Shown here: positions 13,244 through 24,200 of the stretch, one piece after another
Layout of the letters: every line of letters starts with the position of its first letter
Position numbering within the stretch: position 1 is the first letter of the stretch
Program-made: the position numbers and the translations under genes
Origin: Armigeres subalbatus
Lineage: Eukaryota > Arthropoda > Insecta > Diptera > Culicidae
Direction: 5' to 3'
Assembly: GCF_024139115.2 (NCBI RefSeq)
Contig: NW_026942886.1
Coordinates: 1 to 64,000, forward strand
Length of the DNA stretch: 64,000 nucleotides
The notes under the pieces: model-generated
Told to the model about the DNA's origin: nothing
Seen by the model: the letters and a program-made list of their open reading frames with translations, nothing else
Database searches by the model: none

Positions 13244-16200
13244 GCGAATCCGCACCTGCGAGAGCACAAAATGTTGGCTTTGAGGGGAGTTGATAGTAAC
13301 CAACAGTGCATCATTGAGACCCATGAGGGCGGCAGCAGTGCGAATCCGCACCTGCGGGAGCGCAAAATGTTGGCTTGGGGGGGGTTGATAGTAACCAACA
13401 GTGCATCATTGGAACCCATGAGGGCGGCAGCAGTGCGAATCCGCACCTGCGAGAGCACAAAATGTTGGCTTTGAGAGGAGTTGATAGTAACCAACAGTGC
13501 ATCATTGAGACCCATGAGGGCGGCAGCAGTGCGAATCCGCACCTGCGGGAGCGCAAAATGTTGGCTTTGGGGGGGTTGATAGTAACCAACAGTGCATCAT
13601 TGGAACCCATGAGGGCGGCAGCAGTGCGAATCCGCACCTGCGAGAGCACAAAATGTTGGCTTTGAGGGGAGTTGATAGTAACCAACAGTGCATCATTGAG
13701 ACCCATGAGGGCGGCAGCAGTGCGAATCCGCACCTGCGAGAGCACAAAATGTTGGCTTTGGGGGGGTTGATAGTAACCAACAGTGCATCATTGAGACCCA
13801 TGAGGGCGGCAGCAGTGCGAATCCGCACCTGCGGGAGCGCAAAATGTTGGCTTTGGGGGGGTTGATAGTAACCAACAGTGCATCATTGGAACCCATGAGG
13901 GCGGCAACAGTGCGAATCCGCACCTGCGGGAGCACAAAATGTTGGCTTTGAGGGGAGTTGATAGTAACCAACAGTGCATCATTGAGACCCATGAGGGCGG
14001 CAGCAGTGCGAATCCGCACCTGCGGGCGCGCAAAATGTTGGGTTGGGGGGAGGTGGGTTGTAACCAACAGGGCATCATTGGAACCCATGAGGGCGGCAGC
14101 AGTGCGAAGCCGCACCTGCGGGAGCTCAAAAAGTAGGCTGTGAAGGGATTTGATAGTAACCAACAGTACATCATTGATACCCATGAGGACGGCAGCAGTT
14201 CGAACCCGCACCTGCGAGAGCACAAAATGTTGGCTTTAAGGGGAGTTGATAGTAACCAACAGTGCATCATTGGAGACCCATGAGGGCGGCAGCAGTGAAA
14301 TCCGCACCTGCAGCATGTTGGAACCAACGTGTGCACGCTCGACAGCAGTCCGCACCTGCGGGCGCAAAATGTTGGCTTTGGGGGGTTGATAGTAACCAAC
14401 AGTGCATCATTGGAACCTGAGGGCGGCAGCAGTGCGAATCCGCACTGCGTGAGAGCACAAATGTTGGCAGTTGATAGTAACCAACAGGTGCATCATTGAG
14501 ACCCATGAGGGCGGCAGCAGTGCGAATCGCACTGCGGGAGCGCAAAATGTTGGCTTTGAGTTGATAGTAACCAACAGTGCATCATTGGAACCCATGAGGG
14601 GCAGCAGTGCGAATCCGCACCTGCGGGAAGCGCAAAATGTTGGCTTTGAGGGGTTGATAGTAACCAGCAGTGCATCATTGAGACCCATGAGGGCGGCAGC
14701 AGTGCGAATCCGCACGTGGGGGAGCGCAAAGTGTTGGCTTTGCGGGAGTTGAGAGGTGCGATCAGCGCATCATTGGAACCCATGAGGGCGGCAGCAGTGC
14801 GAATCCGCACCTGCGGAAGGCACAAAATGTTAACTGGGGGAGTTGATAGTAACCAACGGTGCATCATTGGAACCCATGAGGGCGGCAGCAGTGCGAATCC
14901 GCACCTGCGAGCGCAAAATGTTGGCTTTGAGGGGAGTTGATAGGTAACCAACAGTGCATCATTGAGACCCATGAGGGCGGCAGCAGTGCGAATCCGCACC
15001 TGCGGGAGCGCAAAATGTTGGCTTTGGGGGGTTGATAGTAACCAACAGTGCATCATTGGAAACCCATGAGGGCGACAGCAGTGCGAATCCGCACCTGCGG
15101 GAGCGCAAAATGTTGGCTTTGGGGGGTTGATAGTAACCAACGGTGCATCATTGGAACCCATGAGGGCGGCAGCAGTGCGTATCCGCACCTGCGGAGCACA
15201 AAATGTTGGCTTTTGGGAGTTGATAGTAACCAACAGTGCATCATTGAGACCCATGAGGGCGGCAGCAGTGCGAATCCGCACCTGCGGGAGCGCAAAATGT
15301 TGGCTTTGGGGGTTGATAGTAACCAACAGTGCATCATTGGAACCCATGAGGGCGGCAGCAGTGCGAATCCGCACCTGCGAGAGCACAAAATGTTGGCTTT
15401 GAGGGGAGTTGATAGTAACCAACAGTGCATCATTGAGACCCATGAGGGCGGCAGCAGTGCGAATCCGCACCTGCGGGAGCGCAAAATGGGGGCAGTGGCG
15501 GGATGGTAGTAAGCGACAGTGCCTCAGTGAAACGCATGATGGCGACAGCAGTGCGAATCCGCACCTGCGGGAGCGCAAAAGGTTAGCTTTGGGGGTTGAT
15601 AGTAACCAACAGTGCATCATTGGAACCCATGAGGGCGGCAGCAGTGCGAATCCGCACCTGCGGGAGCACAAAATGTTGGCTTTGAGGGGAGTTGATAGTA
15701 ACCAACAGTGCATCATTGAGACCCATGAGGGCGGCAGCAGTGCGAATCCGCACCTGCGAGAGCACAAAATGTTGGCTTTAAGGGGAGTTGATAGTAACCA
15801 ACAGTGCATCATTGAGACCCATGAGGGCGGCAGCAGTGCGAATCCGCACCTGCGGGAGCGCAAAATGTTGGCTTTGGGGGGGTTGATAGTAACCAACAGT
15901 GCATCATTGGAACCCATGAGGGCGACAGCAGTGCGAATCCGCACCTGCGGGAGCGCAAAATGTTGGCTTTGGGGGGGTTGATAGTAACCAACAGTGCATC
16001 ATTGGAACCCATGAGGGCGCCAGCAGTGCGAATCCGCACCTGCGGGAGCGCAAAATGTTGGCTTTGGGGGGGTTGATAGTAACCAACAGTGCATCATTGG
16101 AACCCATGAGGGCGGCAGCAGTGCGAATCCGCACCTGCGGGAGCACAAAATGTTGGCTTTGAGGGGAGTTGATAGTAACCAACAGTGCATCATTGAGACC

Positions 16201-18056
16201 CATGAGGGCGGCAGCAGTGCGAATCCGCACCTGCGAGAGCACAAAATGTTGGCTTTAAGGGGAGTTGATAGTAACCAACAGTGCATCATTGCAGAGACCC
16301 ATGAGGGCGGCAGCAGTGCGAATCCGCACCTGCGGGAGCGCAAAATGTTGGCTTTGGGGGGGTTGATAGTAACCAACAGTGCATCATTGGAACCCATGAG
16401 GGCGGCAGCAGTGCGAATCCGCACCTGCGGGAGCGCAAAATGTTGGCTTTGGGGGGGTTGATAGTAACCAACAGTGCATCATTGGAACCCATGAGGGCGG
16501 CAGCAGTGCGAATCCGCACCTGCGAGAGCACAAAATGTTGGCTTTGAGGGGAGTTGATAGTAACCAACAGTGCATCATTGAGACCCATGAGGGCGGCAGC
16601 AGTGCGAATCCGCACCTGCGGGAGCGCAAAATGTTGGCTTTGGGGGGGTTGATAGTAACCAACAGTGCATCATTGGAACCCATGAGGGCGGCAGCAGTGC
16701 GAATCCGCACCTGCGAGAGCACAAAATGTTGGCATCGGAGGAAGGTGATAGAAGCCAACAGTGCATCACTCAGACCCATGAGGGCGGCAGCAGTGCGAAT
16801 CCGCACCTGCGAGAGCACAAAATGTTGGCTTTAAGGGGAGTTGATAGTAACCAACAGTGCATCATTGAGACCCATGAGGGCGGCAGCAGTGCGAATCCGC
16901 ACCTGCGAGAGCACAAAATGTTGGCTTTGAGGGGAGTTGATAGTAACCAACAGTGCATCATTGAGACCCATGAGGGCGGCAGCAGTGCGAATCCGCACCT
17001 GCGGGAGCGCAAAATGTTGGCTTTGGGGGGATTGATAGTAACCAACAGTGCATCATTGGAACCCATGAGGGCGGCAACAGTGCGAATCCGCACCTGCGGG
17101 AGCACAAAATGTTGGCTTTGAGGGGAGTTGATAGTAACCAACAGTGCATCATTGAGACCCATGAGGGCGGCAGCAGTGCGAATCCGCACCTGCGGGAGCG
17201 CAAAATGTTGGCTTTGGGGGGTTGATAGTAACCAACAGTGCATCATTGGAACCCATGAGGGCGGCAGCAGTGCGAATCCGCACCTGCGGGAGCACAAAAT
17301 GTTGGCTTTGAGGGGAGTTGATAGTAACCAACAGTGCATCATTGAGACCCATGAGGGCGGCAGCAGTGCGAATCCGCACCTGCGAGAGCACAAAATGTTG
17401 GCTTTAAGGGGAGTTGATAGTAACCAACAGTGCATCATTGAGACCCATGAGGGCGGCAGCAGTGCGAATCCGCACCTGCGGGAGCGCAAAATGTTGGCTT
17501 TGGGGGGGTTGATAGTAACCAACAGTGCATCATTGGAACCCATGAGGGCGACAGCAGTGCGAATCCGCACCTGCGGGAGCGCAAAATGTTGGCTTTGGGG
17601 GGGTTGATAGTAACCAACAGTGCATCATTGGAACCCATGAGGGCGGCAGCAGTGCGAATCTGCACCTGCGGGAGCACAAAATGTTGGCTTTGAGGGAGTT
17701 GATAGTAACCAACAGTGCATCATTGAGACCCATGAGGGCGGCAGCAGTGCGAATCCGCACCTGCGGGAGCGCAAAATGTTGGCTTTGGGGGGTTGATAGT
17801 AACCAACAGTGCATCATTGGAACCCATGAGGGCGGCAGCAGTGCGAATCCGCACCTGCGAGAGCACAAAATGTTGGCTTTGAGGGGAGTTGATAGTAACC
17901 AACAGTGCATCATTGAGACCCATGAGGGCGGCAGCAGTGCGAATCCGCACCTGCGGGAGCGCAAAATGTTGGCTTTGGGGGGGTTGATAGTAACCAACAG
18001 TGCATCATTGGAACCCATGAGGGCGGCAGCAGTGCGAATCCGCACCTGTGGGAGCA
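13244..18056. repeat. 96-bp satellite, block 7 (about 50 units)
   Basis: Last block of the left array. Mostly homogeneous units with 191-bp dimers, except for a conspicuously degraded stretch at about 14030-14830 where units are truncated or rearranged, and a single scrambled unit near 15487-15590. Ends with the CTGTGGGAGCA terminal unit. Confidence 0.95.
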
Positions 18057-18223
18057 TTTTAAAGAGACTGTAAAGGTGTTCGGCCGTACGGCACACTATT
18101 TTTTGTACACACATACACGCTCACATCCACACATATAGCCTAAAGAGACTAATAGAAATTTTTGGATTTGGGCAAAGCTTCTTAGTTGTCGACCAAGTGT
18201 GACTAAGAAGGACGGCAGGGCTG
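18057..18223. repeat. Truncated satellite spacer 7 at the array edge
   Basis: The left 167 bp of the spacer up to GACGGCAGGGCTG; the right half is replaced by segment A sequence (GTCATATCAGTCCC). The same truncated junction recurs at 49257/49258, so it predates the duplication or marks the same locus twice. Confidence 0.9.
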
Positions 18224-20156
18224 GTCATATCAGTCCCTGTCATCCGGTTTTAATACAATCGAATGCTAATCATCCGGTGAATGAATGCATTTCGTTAAAG
18301 GGCATGAGCAATACATTTCTCATTCATTGTTGAAAGGATATTTTGGTTCAGTGTACATGATCAACTAGACCTCGGCCAGGTTTTTTGAAATTTGTTCTGC
18401 CGAAAGAAATACTGCCCGCAGAGGTCCAAAGGTACCAGTTTAGTTAGGATCAGTGCTATGCAACCATCAATGTGAAATTTCTTGGTGTAGAAGTCAGGCG
18501 TTGCGATTGTATCCATAGCCTCCCGGGGCTAAAAAACCTCAAATCGCATTGAGAGTGACTATGCGCGTTCATGCGTTTGATACCAAATGAAATGTGACAA
18601 ACCTAAAAAAAATCTTCAACGATGAGGTTGATAAACAATGTACTTATCAGGTAACTAATGTTAGATTTCTTGAAGTATATATATCTTGTGTTTCACGTGG
18701 AATAGACAATCAGAACTAGTTCTGCTATTGCAGTTACTTTCAAGAAATTTGGCGTTTGAAAACCCAAGCATCAAAGCGAGCGTTCGGAATATAAAGTTTA
18801 ATTGTACACACTTGCTTCTACTATTATAATAAAATTTTAGATTTCAAATGCATTTTTAATTAAATTTTCAATTTTAGTTATGCCGCAATTTTGACATAAG
18901 ACCAAACACTGTGTATTATGCTCGAACGATCAGCTTTTTGTTTCTACTCGTTTAAATCTTACAAAGAAGCCTAAATATGGGTTCCAGTTTGCAAATTTGG
19001 GCATTGGAATTAACGCTCCGTGCCATTGATCAAAACCAGGATTTCACCTAATACAGCATCGAACATTATATCTTTTTCATTTTGGTACAATACCATGCTC
19101 TATGGATTGAAAACTCATGTTAAAATTGATTTTAAAGTGGTATACTTTTTCGTGACGTTACAACGCTTTGAAAAACCTGTTTTTAGAGCGCCTCGCGTTG
19201 TAACGTCACGAAATGTTTATGTCGAATAAAACGAACTTGGTCCGTATTTTAGGCATATTACCCCATAGGGTCATCCATTATCCTCATATATTTGAAAGGT
19301 GTTCATTATTTTTGGAGTAAAATAACAACCAGAGCAGAGAATTATCCATGTATAAGTCAAGGTACAAAATCACGAATTCACGCGCGTTGTAACGTCACGC
19401 AGCTAATTGCATCCCAGAAAGCCATTTTCCTACACATATTCGGTGTTAATATATCTATTCGATCCGAAATTTTATAAGGATTCAGAATATGTAATAATAT
19501 TCATATGTTTACAGATGTTTTATACAAGCTTTCTCCAGAAAACTATTTAAAGGTACGTCAAAACGTTGTAACGTCACGCCGGAATGTGTCAAAAACATTT
19601 TGTTTTCATGTGAACACTGTTCAAAGCGTTTTAAAATTTGTCGATGCTTGTTTGACAATATCTAAAACGTTAGAGATTAGAACAAAAACGGATTTTATGA
19701 GCCACCAGAAGGATACGAGCTCGAAACAAATTCTACTGAGGATGCCAGATCTTTCGGCACGTATTATTTCTTTGAAAATTCAAATGTCACCAAGTTTCGT
19801 GCATACATCGAAGCATCGATAAGGAATGAAGCCATTTGAAGTAAAAAACGTACCGAAATAAACCAACAGCAGTTTATTTTTTTTCTTAAAGTTTTGTGTC
19901 CAGATTTTGTCGCGATCAAGCCTTAGTAAAGATTAATGTTTGAATGAAAATTTTTCTTTATAATCGTTTGTGTACAAAATTTGAGAAGTTCCCCGGGGCT
20001 AGAGAGGTCAATTTGGATGAATCACCCCATGAGCTTATTCTGGAAACCTACCTAGCTTTCGTTTGGTGCCTAAAGATCGAAAATCGGTTGAAATTTGAGT
20101 TTTTGTGATCGTGATGAAATCTTGGGTCCAAATGGACCCCAATGCACAATGTGTTA
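18224..20156. other. Segment A, left part: KCNQ intron sequence
   Basis: AT-rich sequence between the satellite edge and a MITE-like repeat. No open frame of interest was found. It contains four copies of a 16-bp GTAACGTCAC box (annotated separately). It matches 49258-51188 closely, with scattered substitutions and small indels. Confidence 0.7.
19151..19577. repeat. Cluster of 16-bp GCGTTGTAACGTCACG boxes
   Basis: One inverted copy (CGTGACGTTACAACGC, 19151-19166) and three direct copies (19195-19210, 19384-19399, 19563-19577) spaced about 180-190 bp. The first two form a perfect 16-bp inverted repeat with a 28-bp gap. Each holds a TGACGT (CRE-like) core. The spacing suggests a decayed tandem repeat of about 185 bp; regulatory function is unproven. 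Confidence 0.75.
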
Positions 20157-20565
20157 CTTTTTGCCTTTCTCGTATAAATAATAAGTATACAGTAAAGTCT
20201 ATATGATCGCTCCACAAACAAACTTTTTATAGAAGGCCCGGAGACCCATAGTGTTATATACCAATCGACTCAGGTCGACGAATTGAGGTGATGTCTGTGT
20301 GTGTGCGAAAAGTTTAGCTCACGTTTTTGGTACTTATCCTCAACCGATTTACTTGCAACAAGACGCGGAATCCTGTCGTATTGTTTCCTCGTAAAAACGC
20401 GTGAAAACGTGTAGCTCACTTTTAATGCACTTACCCTCAATCGATTTACTCACAACAAATTGCATTCGACGCGGAATCCTGTTCCATTATTTTCTATTGA
20501 AAATAGTCCAGATGAGAATATTACCTTAGAAATTATGGCCAAAATACTTTTGCCTTTCTTGTGCA
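20157..20565. mobile_element. MITE-like element (GCCTTTCTCGTA termini), copy A
   Basis: Starts TTTTTGCCTTTCTCGTATA and includes the segment GGAGACCCATAGTGTT followed by GACGAATTGAGGTGATG and a short TG run. The same family occurs at 35211-38447 (split by a LINE) and 51189-51620. No coding sequence. The right terminus here is not sharply defined (CTTTTGCCTTTCTTGTGC near 20545-20562). Confidence 0.6.
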
Positions 20566-20925
20566 ACAAAGCTGTAGCGAAAGGCTATAATTTCACTCCG
20601 AAAATGAACTATCGGATGCTTCCACACTGATACACTTCCCTCCCTCTTCATACGGGAGTTTGACAGAAGGAAGGTCATGAGATTTATATCATAACAAATA
20701 TTGCCCTCCGCTCGCTTGTTGGGAATGACATTTTCGTTCTCTGTTGTGTAGTCGGAACAGTTTAACAAACATACAGGAGTGATATCCTTAAACTATATGA
20801 TTGGCAGATGTTGGCAGGTAAATAAAATTTCCATAAAAAATAGAAATTTTCCATTGAAAAAATAGGAAATTGACATTAAAGCAATCAGGTTATGAGCAAT
20901 AAATAAATGAACAATTTTCACAAAT

Positions 20926-21156
20926 CAAGACAAAATTTTCAAAACGACTTATCTGCTTTTGTAAACAAAGATTCAAACGACGATTTGACGAATCTGATAG
21001 CTCACCCACGCAAACCAACACCATCAACAGGTAGCGGCATCATTCCCCTACCTATTGATGGTGTTGGTTTGCGTGGGTGAGCTATCAGATTCGTCAAATC
21101 GTCGTTTGAATCTTTGTTTACAAAAGCAGATAAGTCGTTTTGAAAATTTTGTCTTG
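20926..21156. repeat. Near-perfect inverted repeat, 109-bp arms
   Basis: Left arm 20926-21034 and right arm 21048-21156 are reverse complements with one mismatch (CAACAGG against CAATAGG on the matching strand), separated by 13 bp. Transcribed RNA would form a long hairpin. In segment B only the left arm and loop survive (about 51976-52098) and most of the right arm is missing. Confidence 0.9.
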
Positions 21157-21271
21157 AAATAATATAAAATTTGTTCAAACAACTTAGAATTTTCCTCAAA
21201 ACAATTTCATTATTCCGTGATACTATCTGATTCAGATTGGTTTTATACGTCCAGTATCCCACAAGACTTTT

Positions 21272-24200
21272 GGAGGCTTCCGAACCTCTTGGAAGAAGGC
21301 TTCCGAGCCTCTTAAGCGGAGGCCGAACCAGTTGGAAGGAGGCTTCCGAGCCTCTTGAAAGGAGACTTCCGAGCCTCTTGAAAGGAGGCTTCCGAGCCTC
21401 TTAAACGGAGGCTTCCGAACCAGTTGAAAGTAGGCTTCCGAGCCACTTGAAAAGAGGCTTCCGAGCCTCTTGAAAGGAGGCTTCCGAGCCTCTTGAAAGA
21501 AGGCTTCCGAGCCTCTTGAAAGGAGGCTTCCGAGCCTCTTAAAAGGAGGCTTCCGAGCCTCTTGAAAGAAGGCTTCCGAACCTCTTGAAAGGAGGCTTCT
21601 GAGCCTCTTGAAAGGAGGCTTCCGAGCCTCTTGAAAGGAGGCTTCCGAGCCTCTTGAAAGGGGGCTTCCAAGCCTCTTGAAAGGAGGCTGAGGCCTCTTG
21701 AAAGGGAGGCTTGAGCCTCTTGAAAGGAGGCCTGAGGCCTCTTGAAAGGAGGCTCTGAGCCTCTTGAAAGGAGGCTTGAGCCTCTTGAAAGGAGGCTTCT
21801 GAGCCTCTTGAAAGGAGGCTTCTGAGCCTCTTGAAAGGAGGCTTGAGGCCTCTTGAAAGGAGGCTTCTGAGCCTCTTGAAAGGAGGCTTCTGAGCCTCTT
21901 GAAAGGAGGCTTGGAGCCTCTCGAAAGGAGGCTTCCTGAGCCTCTGAAAGGAAGCCTGAGCCTCTTGAAAGGAGGCTTCCTGAGCCTCTTGAAAGGAGGC
22001 TCTGAGCCACTTGAAAAGAGGCTTCCTGAGCCTCTTGAAAGGAGGCCTGAGCCTCTTGAAAGAAGGCTTCTGAGCCTCTTGAAAGGAGGCTTCTGAGCCT
22101 CTTAAAGGAGGCCTGAGCCTCTTGAAAGAAGGCTTCCTGAACCTCTTGAAAGCAGGCTTCCGAGTCTCTTGAAAGGAGGCTTGAGCCTCTTGAAAGGAGG
22201 CTTCAGAGCCTCTTGAAAGGGGGGCTTCAAGCCTCTTGAAAGGAGGCTTCTGAGCCTCTTGAAAGGAGGCTTGAGCCTCTTGAAAGGAGGCTCTGAGCCT
22301 CTTGAAAGGAGGCTTCTGAGCCTCTTGAAAGGAGGCTTCTGAGCCTCTTGAAGGAGGCTTCTGAGCCTCTTGAAAGGAGGCTTCTGAGCCTCTTGAAAGG
22401 AGGCTTCTGAGCCTCTTGAAAGGAGGCTTCTGAGCCTCTTGAAAGGAGGCTTCTGAGCCTCTTGAAAGGAGGCTTCCGAGCCTCTCGAAAGGAGGCTTCC
22501 GAGCCTCTTGAAAGGAAGCTTCCGAGCCTCTTGAAAGGAGGCTTCCGAGCCTCTTGAAAGGAGGCTTCCGAGCCTCTTGATAGAAGGCTTCCGAACCTCT
22601 TGAAAGGAAGCTTTCGATCCTCTTGAAAGGAAGCTTCTGATCTTCTTGAAGGGGGCTTCCGAGCTTCTTGGAAGGAGGCTTCCGAGCCTCTTGAAAGGAG
22701 GTTTCCGAGCCTCTTGAAAGGAGGTTTTCGAGCCTTCTGAAAGGAGGCTTCCGAGCCTCTTGAAAGGAGGCTTCCGAGTCTCTTGAAAGGAGGCTTCCAA
22801 GCCTCTTGAAAAGAGGCTTCCGAGCCTCTTGAAAGGAGGCTTCAGAGCCTCTTGAAAGGAGGCTTCAGAGCCTCTTGAAAGGAGGCTTCCGAGCCTCTTG
22901 AAAGGAGGCTTCCGAGCCTCTTAAACGAAGGCTTCCGAGCCTCTTAAACAAAGGCTTCCGAGCCTTTTTAAAGGAGGCTTCCGAGCCTCTTGAAAAAAGG
23001 CTTCCAAGCCTTCTCAAAGCAGGCTTCCAAGCCTCTTGAAAGGAGGCTTCCGAGCCTCTTGAAAGGAAGCTTCCGAGCCTCTTGAAAGGAGGCTTCCGAG
23101 CCTCTTGAAAGGAGGCTTCCGAGCCTCTTGAAAGGAGGCTTCCGAGCCTCTTGAAAGGAGGCTTCCGAGCCTCTTGAAAGGAGGCTTCTGAGCCTCTTGA
23201 AAGGAGGCTCTGAGCCTCTTGAAAGGAGGCTTCCGAGCCTCTTGAAAGGAGGCTTCCGAGCCTCTTGAAAGAAGGCTTCCGAGCCTCTTGAAAGGAAACT
23301 TCCGAGCCTCTTGATAGGAGGCTTCACAGCCTTTTGAAAGGAGGCTTCCCAGCTTCTTGAAAGGAGGCTTCCCAGCCTCTTGAAAGGAGGCTTCCGAGCC
23401 TCTTGAAAGGAGGCTTCCGAGCCTCTTGAAAGGAGGCTTCTGGGCCTCTTGAAAGGAGGCTTCTGAGCCACTTGAAAGGAGGCCTCCGAGCCTCTTGAAA
23501 GGAGGCTTCCGAGCCTCTTGAAAGGAGGCTTCCGAGCCTCTTGAAAGGAGGCTTCCGAGCCTCTTGAAAGGAGGCTTCCGAGCCTCTTGAAAGAAGGCTT
23601 CCGAGCCTCTTGAAAGGAGGCTTCCGAGTCTCTTGAAAGAAGGCTTCCGAGCCTCTTGAAAGGAGGATTCCGAGCCTCTTGAAAGGAGGCTTCCGAGCCT
23701 GTTGGAAGGAGACCTCCAAACTTCTTGAAAGGAGGCTTCCGAGCCATTTGAAAAGAGGCTTCCGAGCCTCTTGAAAGGAGGCTTCCGAGCCTCTTGAAAG
23801 GAGGCTTCCGAGCTTCTTGATAGAAGGCTTCCGAGCCTCTTGAAAGGAAGCTTCCGAGCTTCTTGAAAGGACGCTTCCGAGCCTCTTGAAAGGAAGCTTT
23901 CGAGCCTCTTGAAAGGAGGCTTCCGAGCCTCTTGAAAAAAGGCTTCCTAACCTCTTGAAAGGAGGCTTCCGAGCCTCTTGAAAGGAGGCTTGCGAGCCTC
24001 TTGAAAGGAGGCTTCCGAGCCTCTTGAAAAGAAGTTTCCGAGCTTCTTGAAAGGAGGTTTCCGAGCCTTCTGAAAGGAGGCTTCTTAGGTTCTTGGAAGG
24101 AGGCTTCCGAGCCTCTTGAAAGGAGGTTTCCGAGCCTCTTGAAAAGAGGTTTCCGAGCCTTCTGAAAGGAAGTTTCCGAGCCTCTTGAAAGGAGGCTTCC

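Noticed and set aside
1..18056. Many open frames of 60-480 codons on both strands in the 96-bp satellite
   Set aside because: All are products of the repeat; the same peptides recur in multiple frames and are broken by 95/96-bp unit changes.
1..18056. Identity with the described Aedes satellite piRNA locus (tapiR1)
   Set aside because: I cannot recall or check that sequence, and the described locus is much smaller; only the general possibility of small RNA output is kept.
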